In this document: piece by piece, positions 16,173 through 24,393 of the stretch
Numbering within the stretch: position 1 is the first letter of the stretch
Layout: each line of letters begins with the position of its first letter
The notes under the pieces: model-generated
The model's database searches: none
Seen by the model: only the letters and a program-made list of their open reading frames with translations
Told to the model about the DNA's origin: nothing
From: Nonomuraea cypriaca
GTDB taxonomy: Bacteria; Actinomycetota; Actinomycetes; Streptosporangiales; Streptosporangiaceae
DNA length: 43,539 nt
Direction of reading: 5' to 3'
NCBI RefSeq assembly: GCF_015645445.1
Contig: NZ_JADOGI010000079.1
Span: 1-43,539 of the forward strand
Made by a program: the position numbers and the translations under genes

Positions 16173-16685
16173 TCAGTCGGTTTGGAGGGGGGTTTCGAAG
16201 CGGGCGAGCCAGGTGGTGAGGAGGGATTCGAGCTGGGCCGCCTGCTCCGGGGTGAGGTCGTCGAGGAGGCGGCGTTCGTTGCGCATGTGTTCGGTGAAGG
16301 CGCGGTCGATCAGGTCCTTGCCGGCGGGGGTGAGGGCGACGACGCGGCCGCGGCCGTCGCGGTCGCTCACGCGGCGGGTGACCAGTCCGTCGCGTTCGAG
16401 GCGATCGATGCGCTTGGTCATCGCGCCGGTCGTCACCATGGTGAACGAGGCCAGCTCCCCGGGCGCGTGCTCGTACGGCTCGCCGGCCCGGCGCAGGGCG
16501 GCCAGGACGTCGAACTCGCCCTCCCCGAGCCCGTACCGCCGGTAGACCACGCACAGTTGCTCGGTGAGGTGTCCGGCGAGGCGGTGGAGGCGGCCGATCA
16601 CGCCCTGCGGGGAGACGTCCATGTCCGGGCGCTCGCGGGCCCACTGCCGCTGGATGCGGGCGATGTGGTCGAGAGGTTCGCTCAT
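16173..16685 (-). CDS. MarR-family transcriptional regulator
   Basis: 170 residues from the ATG at 16685 (MSEPLDHIARIQ). The winged helix is typical: FDVLAALRRAGEPYEHAPGELA, then TTGAMTKRIDRLERDGLV, and the wing with D-x-R-D-G-R-G (SDRDGRGRVVALT). MarR proteins usually repress a divergent transporter and release DNA on binding a phenolic or oxidised ligand. Here the divergent EamA transporter begins 30 bp away and a palindrome covers its ribosome binding site. Confidence 0.93.
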   Translation of the reverse strand: MSEPLDHIARIQRQWARERPDMDVSPQGVIGRLHRLAGHLTEQLCVVYRRYGLGEGEFDVLAALRRAGEPYEHAPGELASFTMVTTGAMTKRIDRLERDGLVTRRVSDRDGRGRVVALTPAGKDLIDRAFTEHMRNERRLLDDLTPEQAAQLESLLTTWLARFETPLQTD

Positions 16686-16695
16686 GTCCCAAAGA

Positions 16696-16713
16696 TAGCT
16701 TCCGAGGAAGATA
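16696..16713. promoter_or_regulatory. Candidate MarR operator
   Basis: TAGCTTCCGAGGAAGATA, an 18-bp near-palindrome with one mismatched pair, between the marR and eamA starts. It contains the eamA ribosome binding site (GAGGAAG at 16704-16710), so a bound repressor would block both directions. Confidence 0.5.
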
Positions 16714-16715
16714 CT

Positions 16716-17621
16716 ATGGCGCCCATGAAGATGGGCTGGGCGTTGGTCACGGCGGTGGCACCGGTGGCGTGGGGGACGAACTACTACGTCACCCACCAGT
16801 TCCTCCCGCCCGATCACCCGCTCTACGGCGCGGCCATCAGGGCGCTGCCCGCCGGGCTGCTGCTCCTGCTGGTCAGCAGGAAGCTGCCACGGGGCGCGTG
16901 GTGGTGGAAGTCCCTGGTCCTGGGGACGCTCAACATGAGCGCGTTCTTCGCGCTCATCTACCTGGCGGCGCAGTCACTGCCGACGAGCGTCGCCTCGACG
17001 ATCATGGCCACCTCGCCCGTCGTGATGATGCTCCTGGCCTGGTCGATGCTGGCCGAGCGCCCCAGGATCGCGCACCTGGCCGGCGCCGCGCTCGGCATCG
17101 CCGGCGTGTGCCTGATGCTGCTCGGCGGCGAGGCCGCCCTCGACGGTCTCGGCGTGCTGGCCTCCGTCGCCGCCATGGTGATGTCGTCGATCGGGTACGT
17201 CCTGTCCAAGCGATGGAGCCACGAGACCGATGTGTTGTCGTCGACCTCGTGGCAGCTCATCGCCGGCGGGATCGTCCTGGTGCCGTTCGCCGTCGCGGTG
17301 GAGGGCCCGCCGCCGGCCCTGTCCGCTCCCGCGCTCGCCGCATTCGGTTACGTCGCCGTCGTGGCCACGGCCGTCGCCTTCGCCGCCTGGTTCGCGGGGC
17401 TGCGGCACCTGCCCGCGGGCACGGTCGGCCTGCTCGGCCTGCTGAACCCGGTGACCGGTGTGCTGCTCGGCACGGTGGTCGCGGCGGAGGCGCTCACCGT
17501 GCGGCAGTTCGGCGGGATGGCGCTGGTGCTGCTCGGCATCCTGCTCGGCCAGCCGATCACGACGCGCCTGGCCGCGACGGTCCGGGCTCGAACCGGTCGC
17601 CCGCTCGAACGGTGCCCGTAG
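16716..17621 (+). CDS. EamA/DMT-superfamily transporter
   Basis: 301 residues from the ATG at 16716 (MAPMKMGW), with GAGGAAG 5 nt upstream; the second ATG at 16725 is possible. About ten hydrophobic helices form two EamA repeats, the first ending near SMLAERPRIAHLAGAALGIAGV and the second near LLNPVTGVLLGTVVAAEALT. Drug/metabolite exporters of this type move amino acids, nucleosides or toxic compounds out of the cell; the substrate cannot be read from sequence. The MarR regulator opposite suggests export of a compound the cell senses as noxious. Confidence 0.9.
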   Translation: MAPMKMGWALVTAVAPVAWGTNYYVTHQFLPPDHPLYGAAIRALPAGLLLLLVSRKLPRGAWWWKSLVLGTLNMSAFFALIYLAAQSLPTSVASTIMATSPVVMMLLAWSMLAERPRIAHLAGAALGIAGVCLMLLGGEAALDGLGVLASVAAMVMSSIGYVLSKRWSHETDVLSSTSWQLIAGGIVLVPFAVAVEGPPPALSAPALAAFGYVAVVATAVAFAAWFAGLRHLPAGTVGLLGLLNPVTGVLLGTVVAAEALTVRQFGGMALVLLGILLGQPITTRLAATVRARTGRPLERCP

Positions 17622-17641
17622 CTATTCAAGTTTGACCAGCG
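17622..17641 (+). promoter_or_regulatory. PadR-type box upstream of the ABC remnant
   Basis: CTATTCAAGTTTGACCAGCG matches the element in front of padR (19257-19276) at 17 of 20 positions. It lies just after the eamA stop and directly ahead of the beheaded ABC ATPase, whose promoter and operator have evidently outlived its start. Confidence 0.6.
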
Positions 17642-17644
17642 AAG

Positions 17645-18037
17645 CGGCTGGAGTTTACGCTCCGCGCGGACACCGGGCGCAAATCCGTCCAGGGCTACAG
17701 CGGCGGCATGCGGCGCCGTCTCGACCTGGCCGCCTCGCTCATCGTTCGTCCGGAGGTCCTGTTCCTGGACGAGCCGACGGCGGGCCTCGACCCGCGGGGC
17801 CGTACCGAGGTGTGGAACGCCGTGCGCTCCCTCGTCGGAGGCGGCACCACCGAGCTGCTCACCACGCAGTACCTGGAGGAGGCCGACCAGCTCGCCGACC
17901 GCATCTCGCTGGTCGACCACGGCCGGGTGATCGCGGACGGCACCGCCGACCAGCTCAAGGCGCAGGTCGGCGGGGACCGCATCGACGTGGTGGTGCACTC
18001 GGAGCCGGTTGGTGGCTGGCGGACTCCTGGAACATGA
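17645..18037 (+). pseudogene. DrrA-type ABC exporter ATPase, 5'-truncated remnant
   Basis: The open frame starts after a TGA with no usable start codon. It contains the ABC signature YSGGMRRRLDLAASL, Walker B LFLDEPTAGLDP and the TTQYLEEADQLAD segment typical of daunorubicin-type exporter ATPases. Walker A and the first half of the domain are missing. The 3' end is also lost: after DVVVHSEP the frame runs into permease sequence in another phase and stops at 18037. A deletion at about 18007-18016 therefore joined the ATPase to the permease. It cannot bind ATP normally and should be inactive. Confidence 0.8.
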
Positions 18038-18639
18038 CGCGGCGCGAGCTCGCCCGCTGGGCCCGCCGGCCGGGGCAGGTGGTGATCGGGCTGGTGTTCC
18101 CTGTGATGTTCCTGGTGGTGTTCGTGTACCTGCTCGGCGGCGGCATGCGGGTGGCCGGGGGTGGTGACTACAAGGAGTTCCTGGTCCCCGGCATGCTCGC
18201 GCTCACCATGGCCTGGGGGCTGGAGGCCACGATGACGGCGATCGCCCAGGACATCAACAAGGGCGTCATCGACCGCTTCAGGTCCATGCCGATGGCCCCC
18301 TCGGCGGTGCTGGTCGGCCGGAGCATCGCCGACATGCTGGAGTCCGTGGCCGGTCTGCTGGTCATGATCGGGGCGGGGCTCGCGATCGGGTGGCGCTGGC
18401 ACGGCTCGTTCGGCGCGGCGGCGGCCGCGGCCGGGCTGCTGCTCCTGCTGCGCTTCGCGATGCTCTGGTGCGGGATCTGGCTCGGGCTGATCGCCGGCCG
18501 GCCCGAGCTGGTCATGGCGGTTGCCGCCCAGGCCGCCCCCGGCCGTCCGGTTTTCGGTGAACGGTCGTCCGGTTCCTGCGGGCTGTCGTCCGGTTCTGGC
18601 GGGCGGTTTGTGCGGCGCCGGCGGACGGACGTGTGGTGA
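18034..18639 (+). pseudogene. DrrB-type ABC permease, 3'-truncated remnant
   Basis: From the ATG at 18034 the frame reads as an ABC-2 permease: MTRRELARWARRPGQ, a first helix (VVIGLVFPVMFLVVFVYLLGG), then YKEFLVPGMLALTMAW and DINKGVIDRFRSMPMAPSA. Homology follows to RPELVMAV at 18522, after which about 39 unrelated residues are encoded, over a GC-rich repeat. The last two or so helices are missing. With the ATPase half also broken, this is the wreck of a DrrAB-like exporter formerly controlled by the adjacent PadR protein. Confidence 0.75.
18544..18608. repeat. Short 21-22 bp imperfect direct repeats
   Basis: Three units beginning CGTCCGGTT at 18544, 18566 and 18587, spaced 22 and 21 bp, lie exactly where permease homology has ended. 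They may mark the join created by the deletion. Confidence 0.55.
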
Positions 18640-19245
18640 TCAGCTCGGCGGGTGGTCGTCGGCGAGGACTCCGGCGAAAGGTTCGCCCTCCTCGCCGGCG
18701 AACACGTACGCCCCGCCCTCGATCCGCTCGATCAGCCCGCGCGTCCACTCCACCCCGACCTCCGCCGAGTTCACCCACAGGTGCATGATCTCGCCGATGT
18801 GGCCGAGTTGCCCCGGGCCGTCCTCCGGCGTGTAGTACGCGGTGACCGCCTCCCGCCACTCCTCCAGCCGTTCGACCCGCTGCTTCAGCAGGGCGACGGC
18901 CTCCTCACGCGGCAGGTCGACGATGAAGCCGAGGCCCGCCGAGAGCATGTCCGGCTTGTCGTGCGTGGTGAGCGACTCGCGCAGCAGCGAGAAGTACTCG
19001 GCCGTGCCCTGCTCGGTGACCTCGTACTCGGTGCGCGGCGGGCCGCCCGCCGTGCTCGGCGCGATGTCGTACGCGTGCAGCATCCCCTGCTTGGCCAGTT
19101 GCTTCAGCGCGTGGTAGATCGAGCCCGGCTTGGTGTTGGCCCACGCGTTGGCGCCCCAGAACTCCAGGTCGTTGCGCAGCTGGTAGCCATGCGCCCGCCC
19201 GTGCCTGCGTACGGCGCCCAGCACCAGCAACCGGATCGCTGACAT
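18640..19245 (-). CDS. PadR-family transcriptional regulator
   Basis: 201 residues. The N-terminal PadR winged helix is plain: AIRLLVLGAVRRHGRAHGYQL, then TKPGSIYHALKQLAKQGML and PPRTEYEVTEQG for the wing. The C-terminal helical domain (about 100-185) is of the longer PadR type that often accompanies ABC exporters. It is intact, although the exporter it once faced is degraded, so it may now regulate only itself or distant genes. A TCAA-x2-TTGA box precedes its start and recurs in front of the exporter remnant. Confidence 0.92.
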   Translation of the reverse strand: MSAIRLLVLGAVRRHGRAHGYQLRNDLEFWGANAWANTKPGSIYHALKQLAKQGMLHAYDIAPSTAGGPPRTEYEVTEQGTAEYFSLLRESLTTHDKPDMLSAGLGFIVDLPREEAVALLKQRVERLEEWREAVTAYYTPEDGPGQLGHIGEIMHLWVNSAEVGVEWTRGLIERIEGGAYVFAGEEGEPFAGVLADDHPPS

Positions 19246-19256
19246 CCCCGCCCTTT

Positions 19257-19276
19257 CTACTCAACTTTGACTAGCG
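19257..19276 (-). promoter_or_regulatory. PadR-type box upstream of padR
   Basis: CTACTCAACTTTGACTAGCG, 12-31 bp before the padR start. The core TCAA-CT-TTGA is an inverted repeat. A 17/20 copy lies at 17622-17641, supporting autoregulation plus former control of the exporter. Confidence 0.6.
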
Positions 19277-19298
19277 TATGACAGGCGGTGGACCGCGT

Positions 19299-20207
19299 TC
19301 ACCCGACGACGCGTTCCGGGTCGTCCAGCCACACCCGCTGCCCCTCCGCCGTGACCGTCATCCCGAACCGCTCCCGCCCGGGCTCACCCCAGCTCACCCA
19401 TGTGGCGCGGGCGCCGGCCCACTCCTCGGCGAGGATGGCCATGGTCAGCGTGGCACCCGGCGGGCCGTCCTGCGCGGTCGTCGTGGGGCACGCGTACCGC
19501 ATGAACCGGCCCCGCGCCGTCCCGTCCGCCAGCACCTCCAGCCGCACCGCGTGACCGGAGCCGCAGACGTACGGCGCGACGATCACTGCGCCGGGGCGGG
19601 ACTGCTCGACCCAGGCGTACGGCACCGTGCGCACGGCCTGGGTGACGTTCACCCCGTCGTACGGAGCCCGCTCGGGACAGCCGCCCGCGCCGTCGCCCAC
19701 GATCAGGTAAGGGTGGGCGCCGGCGGCGGCGAGGTTCTTGGCGGCCTGCTCGGCCACCGCGGGATCCGCCTCGACCGAGGTCACGCTGCCCCATCCGCCG
19801 ACCATCCGGCAGAGCAGCCCGGCGGTCCACCCTGTGCTCGTCCCGATCTCCAGCAGCCGCTGCCCGGCGACCGCGCCGAGCAGCTCCAGCAGGTCGGCGA
19901 CCTCGCTGGGGGCGGGGTTGCGGCAGGTGTGCCGGCCGATCCCGGCGCGCAGGTCGGTGCCGCCCGCGTCGAGCTGGGTCACGATCGGCCGCCCGCCGTA
20001 GACGGCGTCCCACCAGGCCGGCGGGTCGGTGTCGCGGTCGATCAGCACGACCGCACCGTCCTTGCCCAGCGCCAGGCCCAGCGGCGGCACGAACCAGTGG
20101 CGGGGGACGGCCCGCAGGGCCTGCTCGATCGAGCCGGTGACGGGCGGGCGGTGGTCGGTTATCGCATCGATCATGGCGTTGAGTCGCCAGGCGACATGCG
20201 GCCCCAT
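19299..20207 (-). CDS. Isoaspartate-O-methyltransferase-like SAM methyltransferase
   Basis: 302 residues from the ATG at 20207 (GGGAG ribosome binding site about 6 nt upstream); an upstream in-frame start at 20300 is less likely. The N-terminal segment VPRHWFVPP resembles the PIMT entry motif. Motif I is LLEIGTSTGWTAGLL at about residues 115-129, and the post-motif region is YDGVNVTQAVRTVPYAWVEQSRPGA. A C-terminal extension of about 100 residues follows the Rossmann core. Such PIMT relatives in actinomycetes include repair enzymes and peptide-modifying enzymes of RiPP clusters. No precursor peptide or cyclase gene is next to it, so I keep the general call. Confidence 0.78.
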   Translation of the reverse strand: MGPHVAWRLNAMIDAITDHRPPVTGSIEQALRAVPRHWFVPPLGLALGKDGAVVLIDRDTDPPAWWDAVYGGRPIVTQLDAGGTDLRAGIGRHTCRNPAPSEVADLLELLGAVAGQRLLEIGTSTGWTAGLLCRMVGGWGSVTSVEADPAVAEQAAKNLAAAGAHPYLIVGDGAGGCPERAPYDGVNVTQAVRTVPYAWVEQSRPGAVIVAPYVCGSGHAVRLEVLADGTARGRFMRYACPTTTAQDGPPGATLTMAILAEEWAGARATWVSWGEPGRERFGMTVTAEGQRVWLDDPERVVG

Positions 20208-20382
20208 TACTTCTCCCGTCCTCCTCAGGAGGCTCACAGAGCGCTCAACGTGACCGTACGGATACCGAGCGCATCTGGCAAGAGCCGCCACCACCCCCAC
20301 TCCACCGACGGGACCCCGCCGGTCGCGAGTGCCATAGAGTAACGCCTTGTGCGTAAAGAGTCATCGAAAGGCGGCAGGGACG

Positions 20383-21873
20383 CTAGTTATGGGTGAGTTC
20401 CTGGTTGGGGACGTAGTCGTGGCGCATGCCGTGGGCGCCGAGCCACTGGCGCAGGCCAGGGACGGCCGCCGGGTCGCCCGCCACCTGGGCGGCGTACTCC
20501 GACAGGGCGACCTCCTCGCCGTCGTCGAACAGCAGCCGCGCGGGTCCCGACCAGGACAGCGTCCACCGGGCCTCGCCGAGCTGGATCAGCACCGCTTCCA
20601 GGGCCTGCCCGAGCACCCCGGCGAGCAGCGTGCCGGACGGGTTCCAGCCCTGCTCGCGCAGCTGGGCCTCCAGCTCCGCCTGCCGGCCGCGCGCGATCGC
20701 CTCGAAGGCGGCGTCCAGGTAAGGACGGGCCGCCCCCATCACCCGCTGGCCCGCCACCGCCAGGTCGTGCAGGGCCTCGGCGTTGCGTCCTGTGTACATG
20801 CCGTGCGCGACCAGTTCCTCCCAGGAGACCGGACGCAGCCCGGTCAGCGCCTCAGGCGTCCACATGGACTGCTCGACCGCCTGCACCGCCACGTTCGGGT
20901 CGTGCAGCAGGGTCAGGGCGGAGCGGGGGTCGGGCACGTGCTGCGGCTCCGGCAGGCGTTCGAGGGCGGTGAGGCGGTCGGCCAGGCTGGGATGGGAGTC
21001 GTAGGGTGAGACCTCCTCCGGCTGCTCGCCCAGCTTGGCGATCTCGGCCTGCCGGCCCTGGTCGCTCATCAGCGCGTGGAAGCCCCCGAACACCGACGCC
21101 GGCCTGACGCCGCCCGTGCCCGTGAGCGACAGGTAGGCGGCGGCGTACAGGTCCCAGCCGAGCGCGGTGCTGTGGATCTTGCGCAGGGCGCCGGCCATCG
21201 CCTGGCGGCCGCTGATCGCGACGGCGAACTCGTCGGCCTCCAGCTCCTGCCGGCGCGAGACGGCCTGGGAGACGCGCAGGTAGAGCTTGGCGTACCAGGC
21301 GAACAGGCGCTGGACGAACGGGTGGTTGCCGAGGCCCTGCACCGTGGCGACCAAGGACACCCGCCCCCGGTAGACGGGCGCCCCCAGACGCGTGTGGGCG
21401 CCGCTGTAGTGGCCGAGCTCGTGGCCGAGCACCGCGCGCATCTCGTCCACCGTGAGCGTCTGCAGCAGCGGCAGCCCGATGTACATCCGCCGCCGCGTCG
21501 CCCGCAGCCCGAGCAGGCGCGTGTCCTCGGAGACGGCCGCGTTCACCTCGGCGACCAGGCGGATCTCGTCGGGCGGCGCGGTGCGGACGCGCTGCGCGAG
21601 CTCCTCGACCGTCTGCCACAGCACCGGCTCGTGCTCGCGCGCGACCGGCACGCCCGGCTGCTCGCCGCTCTGACGGCGGCTCACCATGAACAGGGCGCGG
21701 ACGAGCGCGCCCGCCGCCAGGGTGAGCACGACCGCGAACTTGACGGCGTTCACGTGGAAGTCGACGAGGAGCAGCACATCGAAGAAGATGGCCGCCGTCA
21801 GGATGAGGGCGACCAGCACGTAGAAGCCGGCGAGCAGGGTGAAGGCCAGCACTGCTCGGAACGCAGTCGTCAT
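20383..21873 (-). CDS. M48-family zinc metalloprotease, membrane-bound
   Basis: 496 residues. Two N-terminal transmembrane helices (about 8-33 and 42-64) precede a gluzincin domain with the zinc motif H151-E-L-G-H155 and the third ligand E212 (QELEADEFA). This is the HtpX/Ste24-like arrangement for membrane-protein quality control. The C-terminal 150 residues form a helical extension without a motif that I recognise. GGGAG lies 9 nt before the ATG. It is divergent from dgt across 80 bp. Confidence 0.9.
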   Translation of the reverse strand: MTTAFRAVLAFTLLAGFYVLVALILTAAIFFDVLLLVDFHVNAVKFAVVLTLAAGALVRALFMVSRRQSGEQPGVPVAREHEPVLWQTVEELAQRVRTAPPDEIRLVAEVNAAVSEDTRLLGLRATRRRMYIGLPLLQTLTVDEMRAVLGHELGHYSGAHTRLGAPVYRGRVSLVATVQGLGNHPFVQRLFAWYAKLYLRVSQAVSRRQELEADEFAVAISGRQAMAGALRKIHSTALGWDLYAAAYLSLTGTGGVRPASVFGGFHALMSDQGRQAEIAKLGEQPEEVSPYDSHPSLADRLTALERLPEPQHVPDPRSALTLLHDPNVAVQAVEQSMWTPEALTGLRPVSWEELVAHGMYTGRNAEALHDLAVAGQRVMGAARPYLDAAFEAIARGRQAELEAQLREQGWNPSGTLLAGVLGQALEAVLIQLGEARWTLSWSGPARLLFDDGEEVALSEYAAQVAGDPAAVPGLRQWLGAHGMRHDYVPNQELTHN

Positions 21874-21953
21874 GGGGGAGTGCTCCCGGGGAAGGGGTTC
21901 TCGCGAGGCTTGACCTTAGCGGACCCGGGAAACTGGATAAAATCACTGCACCG

Positions 21954-23174
21954 ATGCCGTACTACGACGAGCATGACCAGGAGCGCTGGGTTCCGGAACC
22001 TTCCGGCAATCCGGAACGTTCCGCGTTCGAACGCGACCGCGCCCGCGTGCTGCACAGCGCCGCGCTGCGCAGACTGGCCGCGAAGACGCAGGTCGTGGGC
22101 CCTGGAGAGACGCTCGGCGGCGGCCAGCACATCCCGCGCACCCGGCTGACACACTCGCTCGAATGCGCGCAGGTCGGCAGGGAGATGGGCGCCACGCTCG
22201 GCGTCGACCCCGACCTGGTCGAGACCGCCTGCCTGGCCCATGACCTGGGGCATCCGCCGTTCGGGCACAACGGGGAGATCGCGCTCAACGCGCTGTCGGC
22301 GTCGTGCGGCGGGTTCGAGGGGAACGCGCAGAGCCTGCGCCTGCTCACCAGACTGGAGGCCAAGGTCCTCACCGAGGACGGCCGCAGCGCCGGGCTCAAC
22401 CTGACGCGGGCGGCGCTCGACGCTTCCATCAAATATCCCTGGACCTGCGACAAGTCACCAAAATTCGGCGTATATGACGATGACTTGCCCGTGTTCGCCT
22501 GGATCAGGGAGGGCGCGCCCGAAGGACGGGTGAGCTTCGAGGCGCAGATCATGGACTGGGCCGACGACGTCGCCTACTCCGTACACGACCTGGAGGACGC
22601 GCTCCACTCCGGCCACGTCACCCCCGAGGCGCTCATGTCACCCGTCGAGCGCCGGCAGGTGTGCGAGATCACCCGCACCTGGTACGCCCCCGGCGCCGAC
22701 CCCGGCGAGCTGGAGGAGGTCTTCGCCAGGCTGATCGCCGACCCGCTCTGGCCGCGCCGCTTCGAGGCCACCCTCGCCGACCTCGCCGGGCTCAAAGCCC
22801 TCACGAGCGGCCTCATCGGACGCTTCTGCCGCTCCGCCCAGACCGCCACCAAGGAGGTGTACGGCTCCCGCCACCGCGCCGACCTGGTCGTGCCCCGGGC
22901 CACCCTGCTGGAGTGCGCCCTGCTCAAAGGCGTCACCGCGCACTACGTGATGGCCACCGAGGACCACAACGCCAACCAGATCAGGCAGCGCGAGCTGATC
23001 ACCGAGCTGGCCTCGCTGATCACGCTGGGCGCGCCTGGCACGCTGGAGCCCGCGTTCCGGCCCGCGTTCACGGCGGCCCGCGACGACGCGGCGCGGGTTC
23101 GCGTGGTGATCGACCAGATCGCCTCACTCACCGACACCTCGGCGGTGGCCTGGCACAGGCGGCTTTCCCGATGA
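21954..23174 (+). CDS. dgt: Deoxyguanosinetriphosphate triphosphohydrolase (dGTPase)
   Basis: 406 residues, full length for the short dGTPase-like group. It hydrolyses dGTP (or other dNTPs) to the nucleoside and triphosphate, controlling dNTP pools. HD-domain metal ligands are H67 (RTRLTHSLE), H96 and D97 (LAHDLGHPPFGHNGE), with a later aspartate in MDWADDVAYSVHD. No Shine-Dalgarno is visible. A TAAAAT hexamer ends 10 nt before the ATG, so the message may be nearly leaderless. dgt close to dnaG is a common actinobacterial arrangement; here they are separated by two convergent genes. Confidence 0.94.
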   Translation: MPYYDEHDQERWVPEPSGNPERSAFERDRARVLHSAALRRLAAKTQVVGPGETLGGGQHIPRTRLTHSLECAQVGREMGATLGVDPDLVETACLAHDLGHPPFGHNGEIALNALSASCGGFEGNAQSLRLLTRLEAKVLTEDGRSAGLNLTRAALDASIKYPWTCDKSPKFGVYDDDLPVFAWIREGAPEGRVSFEAQIMDWADDVAYSVHDLEDALHSGHVTPEALMSPVERRQVCEITRTWYAPGADPGELEEVFARLIADPLWPRRFEATLADLAGLKALTSGLIGRFCRSAQTATKEVYGSRHRADLVVPRATLLECALLKGVTAHYVMATEDHNANQIRQRELITELASLITLGAPGTLEPAFRPAFTAARDDAARVRVVIDQIASLTDTSAVAWHRRLSR

Positions 23175-23200
23175 TCAAGCTTCCTTATGGTGAAAGCCGC
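23159..23200 (+). terminator. Hairpin at the dgt 3' end
   Basis: GCGGCTTTC (23159-23167) pairs perfectly with GAAAGCCGC (23192-23200) across a 24-nt loop that contains the dgt stop, followed by TTTCCC. It is a plausible weak terminator between dgt and the oxidoreductase; the long loop lowers confidence. Confidence 0.4.
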
Positions 23201-23235
23201 TTTCCCACCGCGCTCTGGGGGCGGATACTGCGCCC

Positions 23236-24393
23236 ATGGCCACATATGTGATCGTCGGTGCCGGGCTGGCCGGAGCCAAGGCGGCGCAGACGCTGCGCGA
23301 GAGAGGCTTCGACGGCGAGCTCGTGCTGATCGGCGCGGAGAACGAAAGGCCCTACGAGAGACCGCCGCTGTCCAAGGAGTTCCTCCAGGGCAGGAGCGAA
23401 CGAGAGAAGATCTTCGTCCACACGCCCGAGTGGTACGCGGAGAACGGCGTGGACCTGCGCACCGGCCTGCCGGTCACCAGGATCGAGCTCGGCAACCACG
23501 TGGTCAGGCTCGGCGACGGGTCGCGCCGGCCGTACGACAAACTGCTCATCGCGACCGGCGCCACGCCGCGGCGCCTGCCAGGCGCCGGCCGCTACCTGCG
23601 TACCGTCGAGGACAGCGAGGCGCTCAAGGAGCGTTTCGCGGCCGGCGGCAGCGTCCTCGTCGTCGGCGCGTCCTGGATCGGGCTGGAGACCGCCGCGGCG
23701 GCTCGTACGGCGGGCTGCGAGGTCACCGTCGTCGAGCCAGAGCCGACCGCGCTGAACCGGGCGCTCGGCCACGAACTGGGCGACCTGTTCGCCGGCCTGC
23801 ACCAGCGAAAGGGCGTGAACCTGCGCTTCGGCACCACCGCCGCCGAGATCACCGCGACCGGCGTGCGGCTCAGCTCGGGTGAGCGCCTGACCGCCGACCT
23901 CGTCGTGGTCGGCATCGGCGCCGTGCCCGAGATCGAGCTCGCCCGCGACGCCGGGCTCGACGTCGGCCAGGGCATCCTCACGGACGCCGCGCTGCGCACG
24001 TCGCACCCCGACGTGTTCGCCGCGGGCGACGTGGCCGAGTCGTTCCACCCGCTGTACGGCCGCCACCTGCGCGTCGAGCACTGGGCCAACGCCCTGCACG
24101 GCGGCCCCGCCGCGGCCAGGTCCATGCTCGGCCAGGACGTGGTCCACGACCCCGTGCCGTACTTCTACACCGACCAGTACGAGCTGGGCATGGAGTTCTC
24201 CGGCGACATCGAGGGCTACGACGAGGTCGTCTACCGCGGCGACCCGGAGAGCCTGGAGTTCATCGCCTACTGGCTGCGCGAAGGCCGCGTGATCGCCGGC
24301 ATGAACGTCAACACCTGGGACGTCGTCGACGACATCCAGGAGCTCATCAGGTCAGGCGTCATTGTCGACCAAAAGGAGCTGTCGACGGGTTGA
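23236..24393 (+). CDS. FAD-dependent ferredoxin-reductase-like oxidoreductase
   Basis: 385 residues with two Rossmann sites: FAD binding GAGLAGAKAAQTLRERG at about 8-24 and NAD(P)H binding VVGASWIGLETAAAARTAG at about 140-158. A second FAD contact is VFAAGDVAE at about 257-265. The RPYERPPLSKEFL segment and the C-terminal reductase domain (about 310-385) place it with putidaredoxin/rhodocoxin reductases, which pass electrons from NAD(P)H to a [2Fe-2S] ferredoxin. No ferredoxin or P450 gene is adjacent, so the partner is unknown. Its last 35 bp overlap the 3' end of the convergent M23-domain gene. Confidence 0.92.
   Translation: MATYVIVGAGLAGAKAAQTLRERGFDGELVLIGAENERPYERPPLSKEFLQGRSEREKIFVHTPEWYAENGVDLRTGLPVTRIELGNHVVRLGDGSRRPYDKLLIATGATPRRLPGAGRYLRTVEDSEALKERFAAGGSVLVVGASWIGLETAAAARTAGCEVTVVEPEPTALNRALGHELGDLFAGLHQRKGVNLRFGTTAAEITATGVRLSSGERLTADLVVVGIGAVPEIELARDAGLDVGQGILTDAALRTSHPDVFAAGDVAESFHPLYGRHLRVEHWANALHGGPAAARSMLGQDVVHDPVPYFYTDQYELGMEFSGDIEGYDEVVYRGDPESLEFIAYWLREGRVIAGMNVNTWDVVDDIQELIRSGVIVDQKELSTG

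Noticed and set aside
16182..16715. N-terminal extension of the EamA transporter
   Set aside because: The extension is the mirror of marR. The ATG at 16716 has a proper ribosome binding site and the membrane protein begins there.
19299..20207. RiPP cluster built on the isoaspartate-type methyltransferase
   Set aside because: No precursor peptide, lanthionine synthetase or transporter in the surrounding sequence on either strand.
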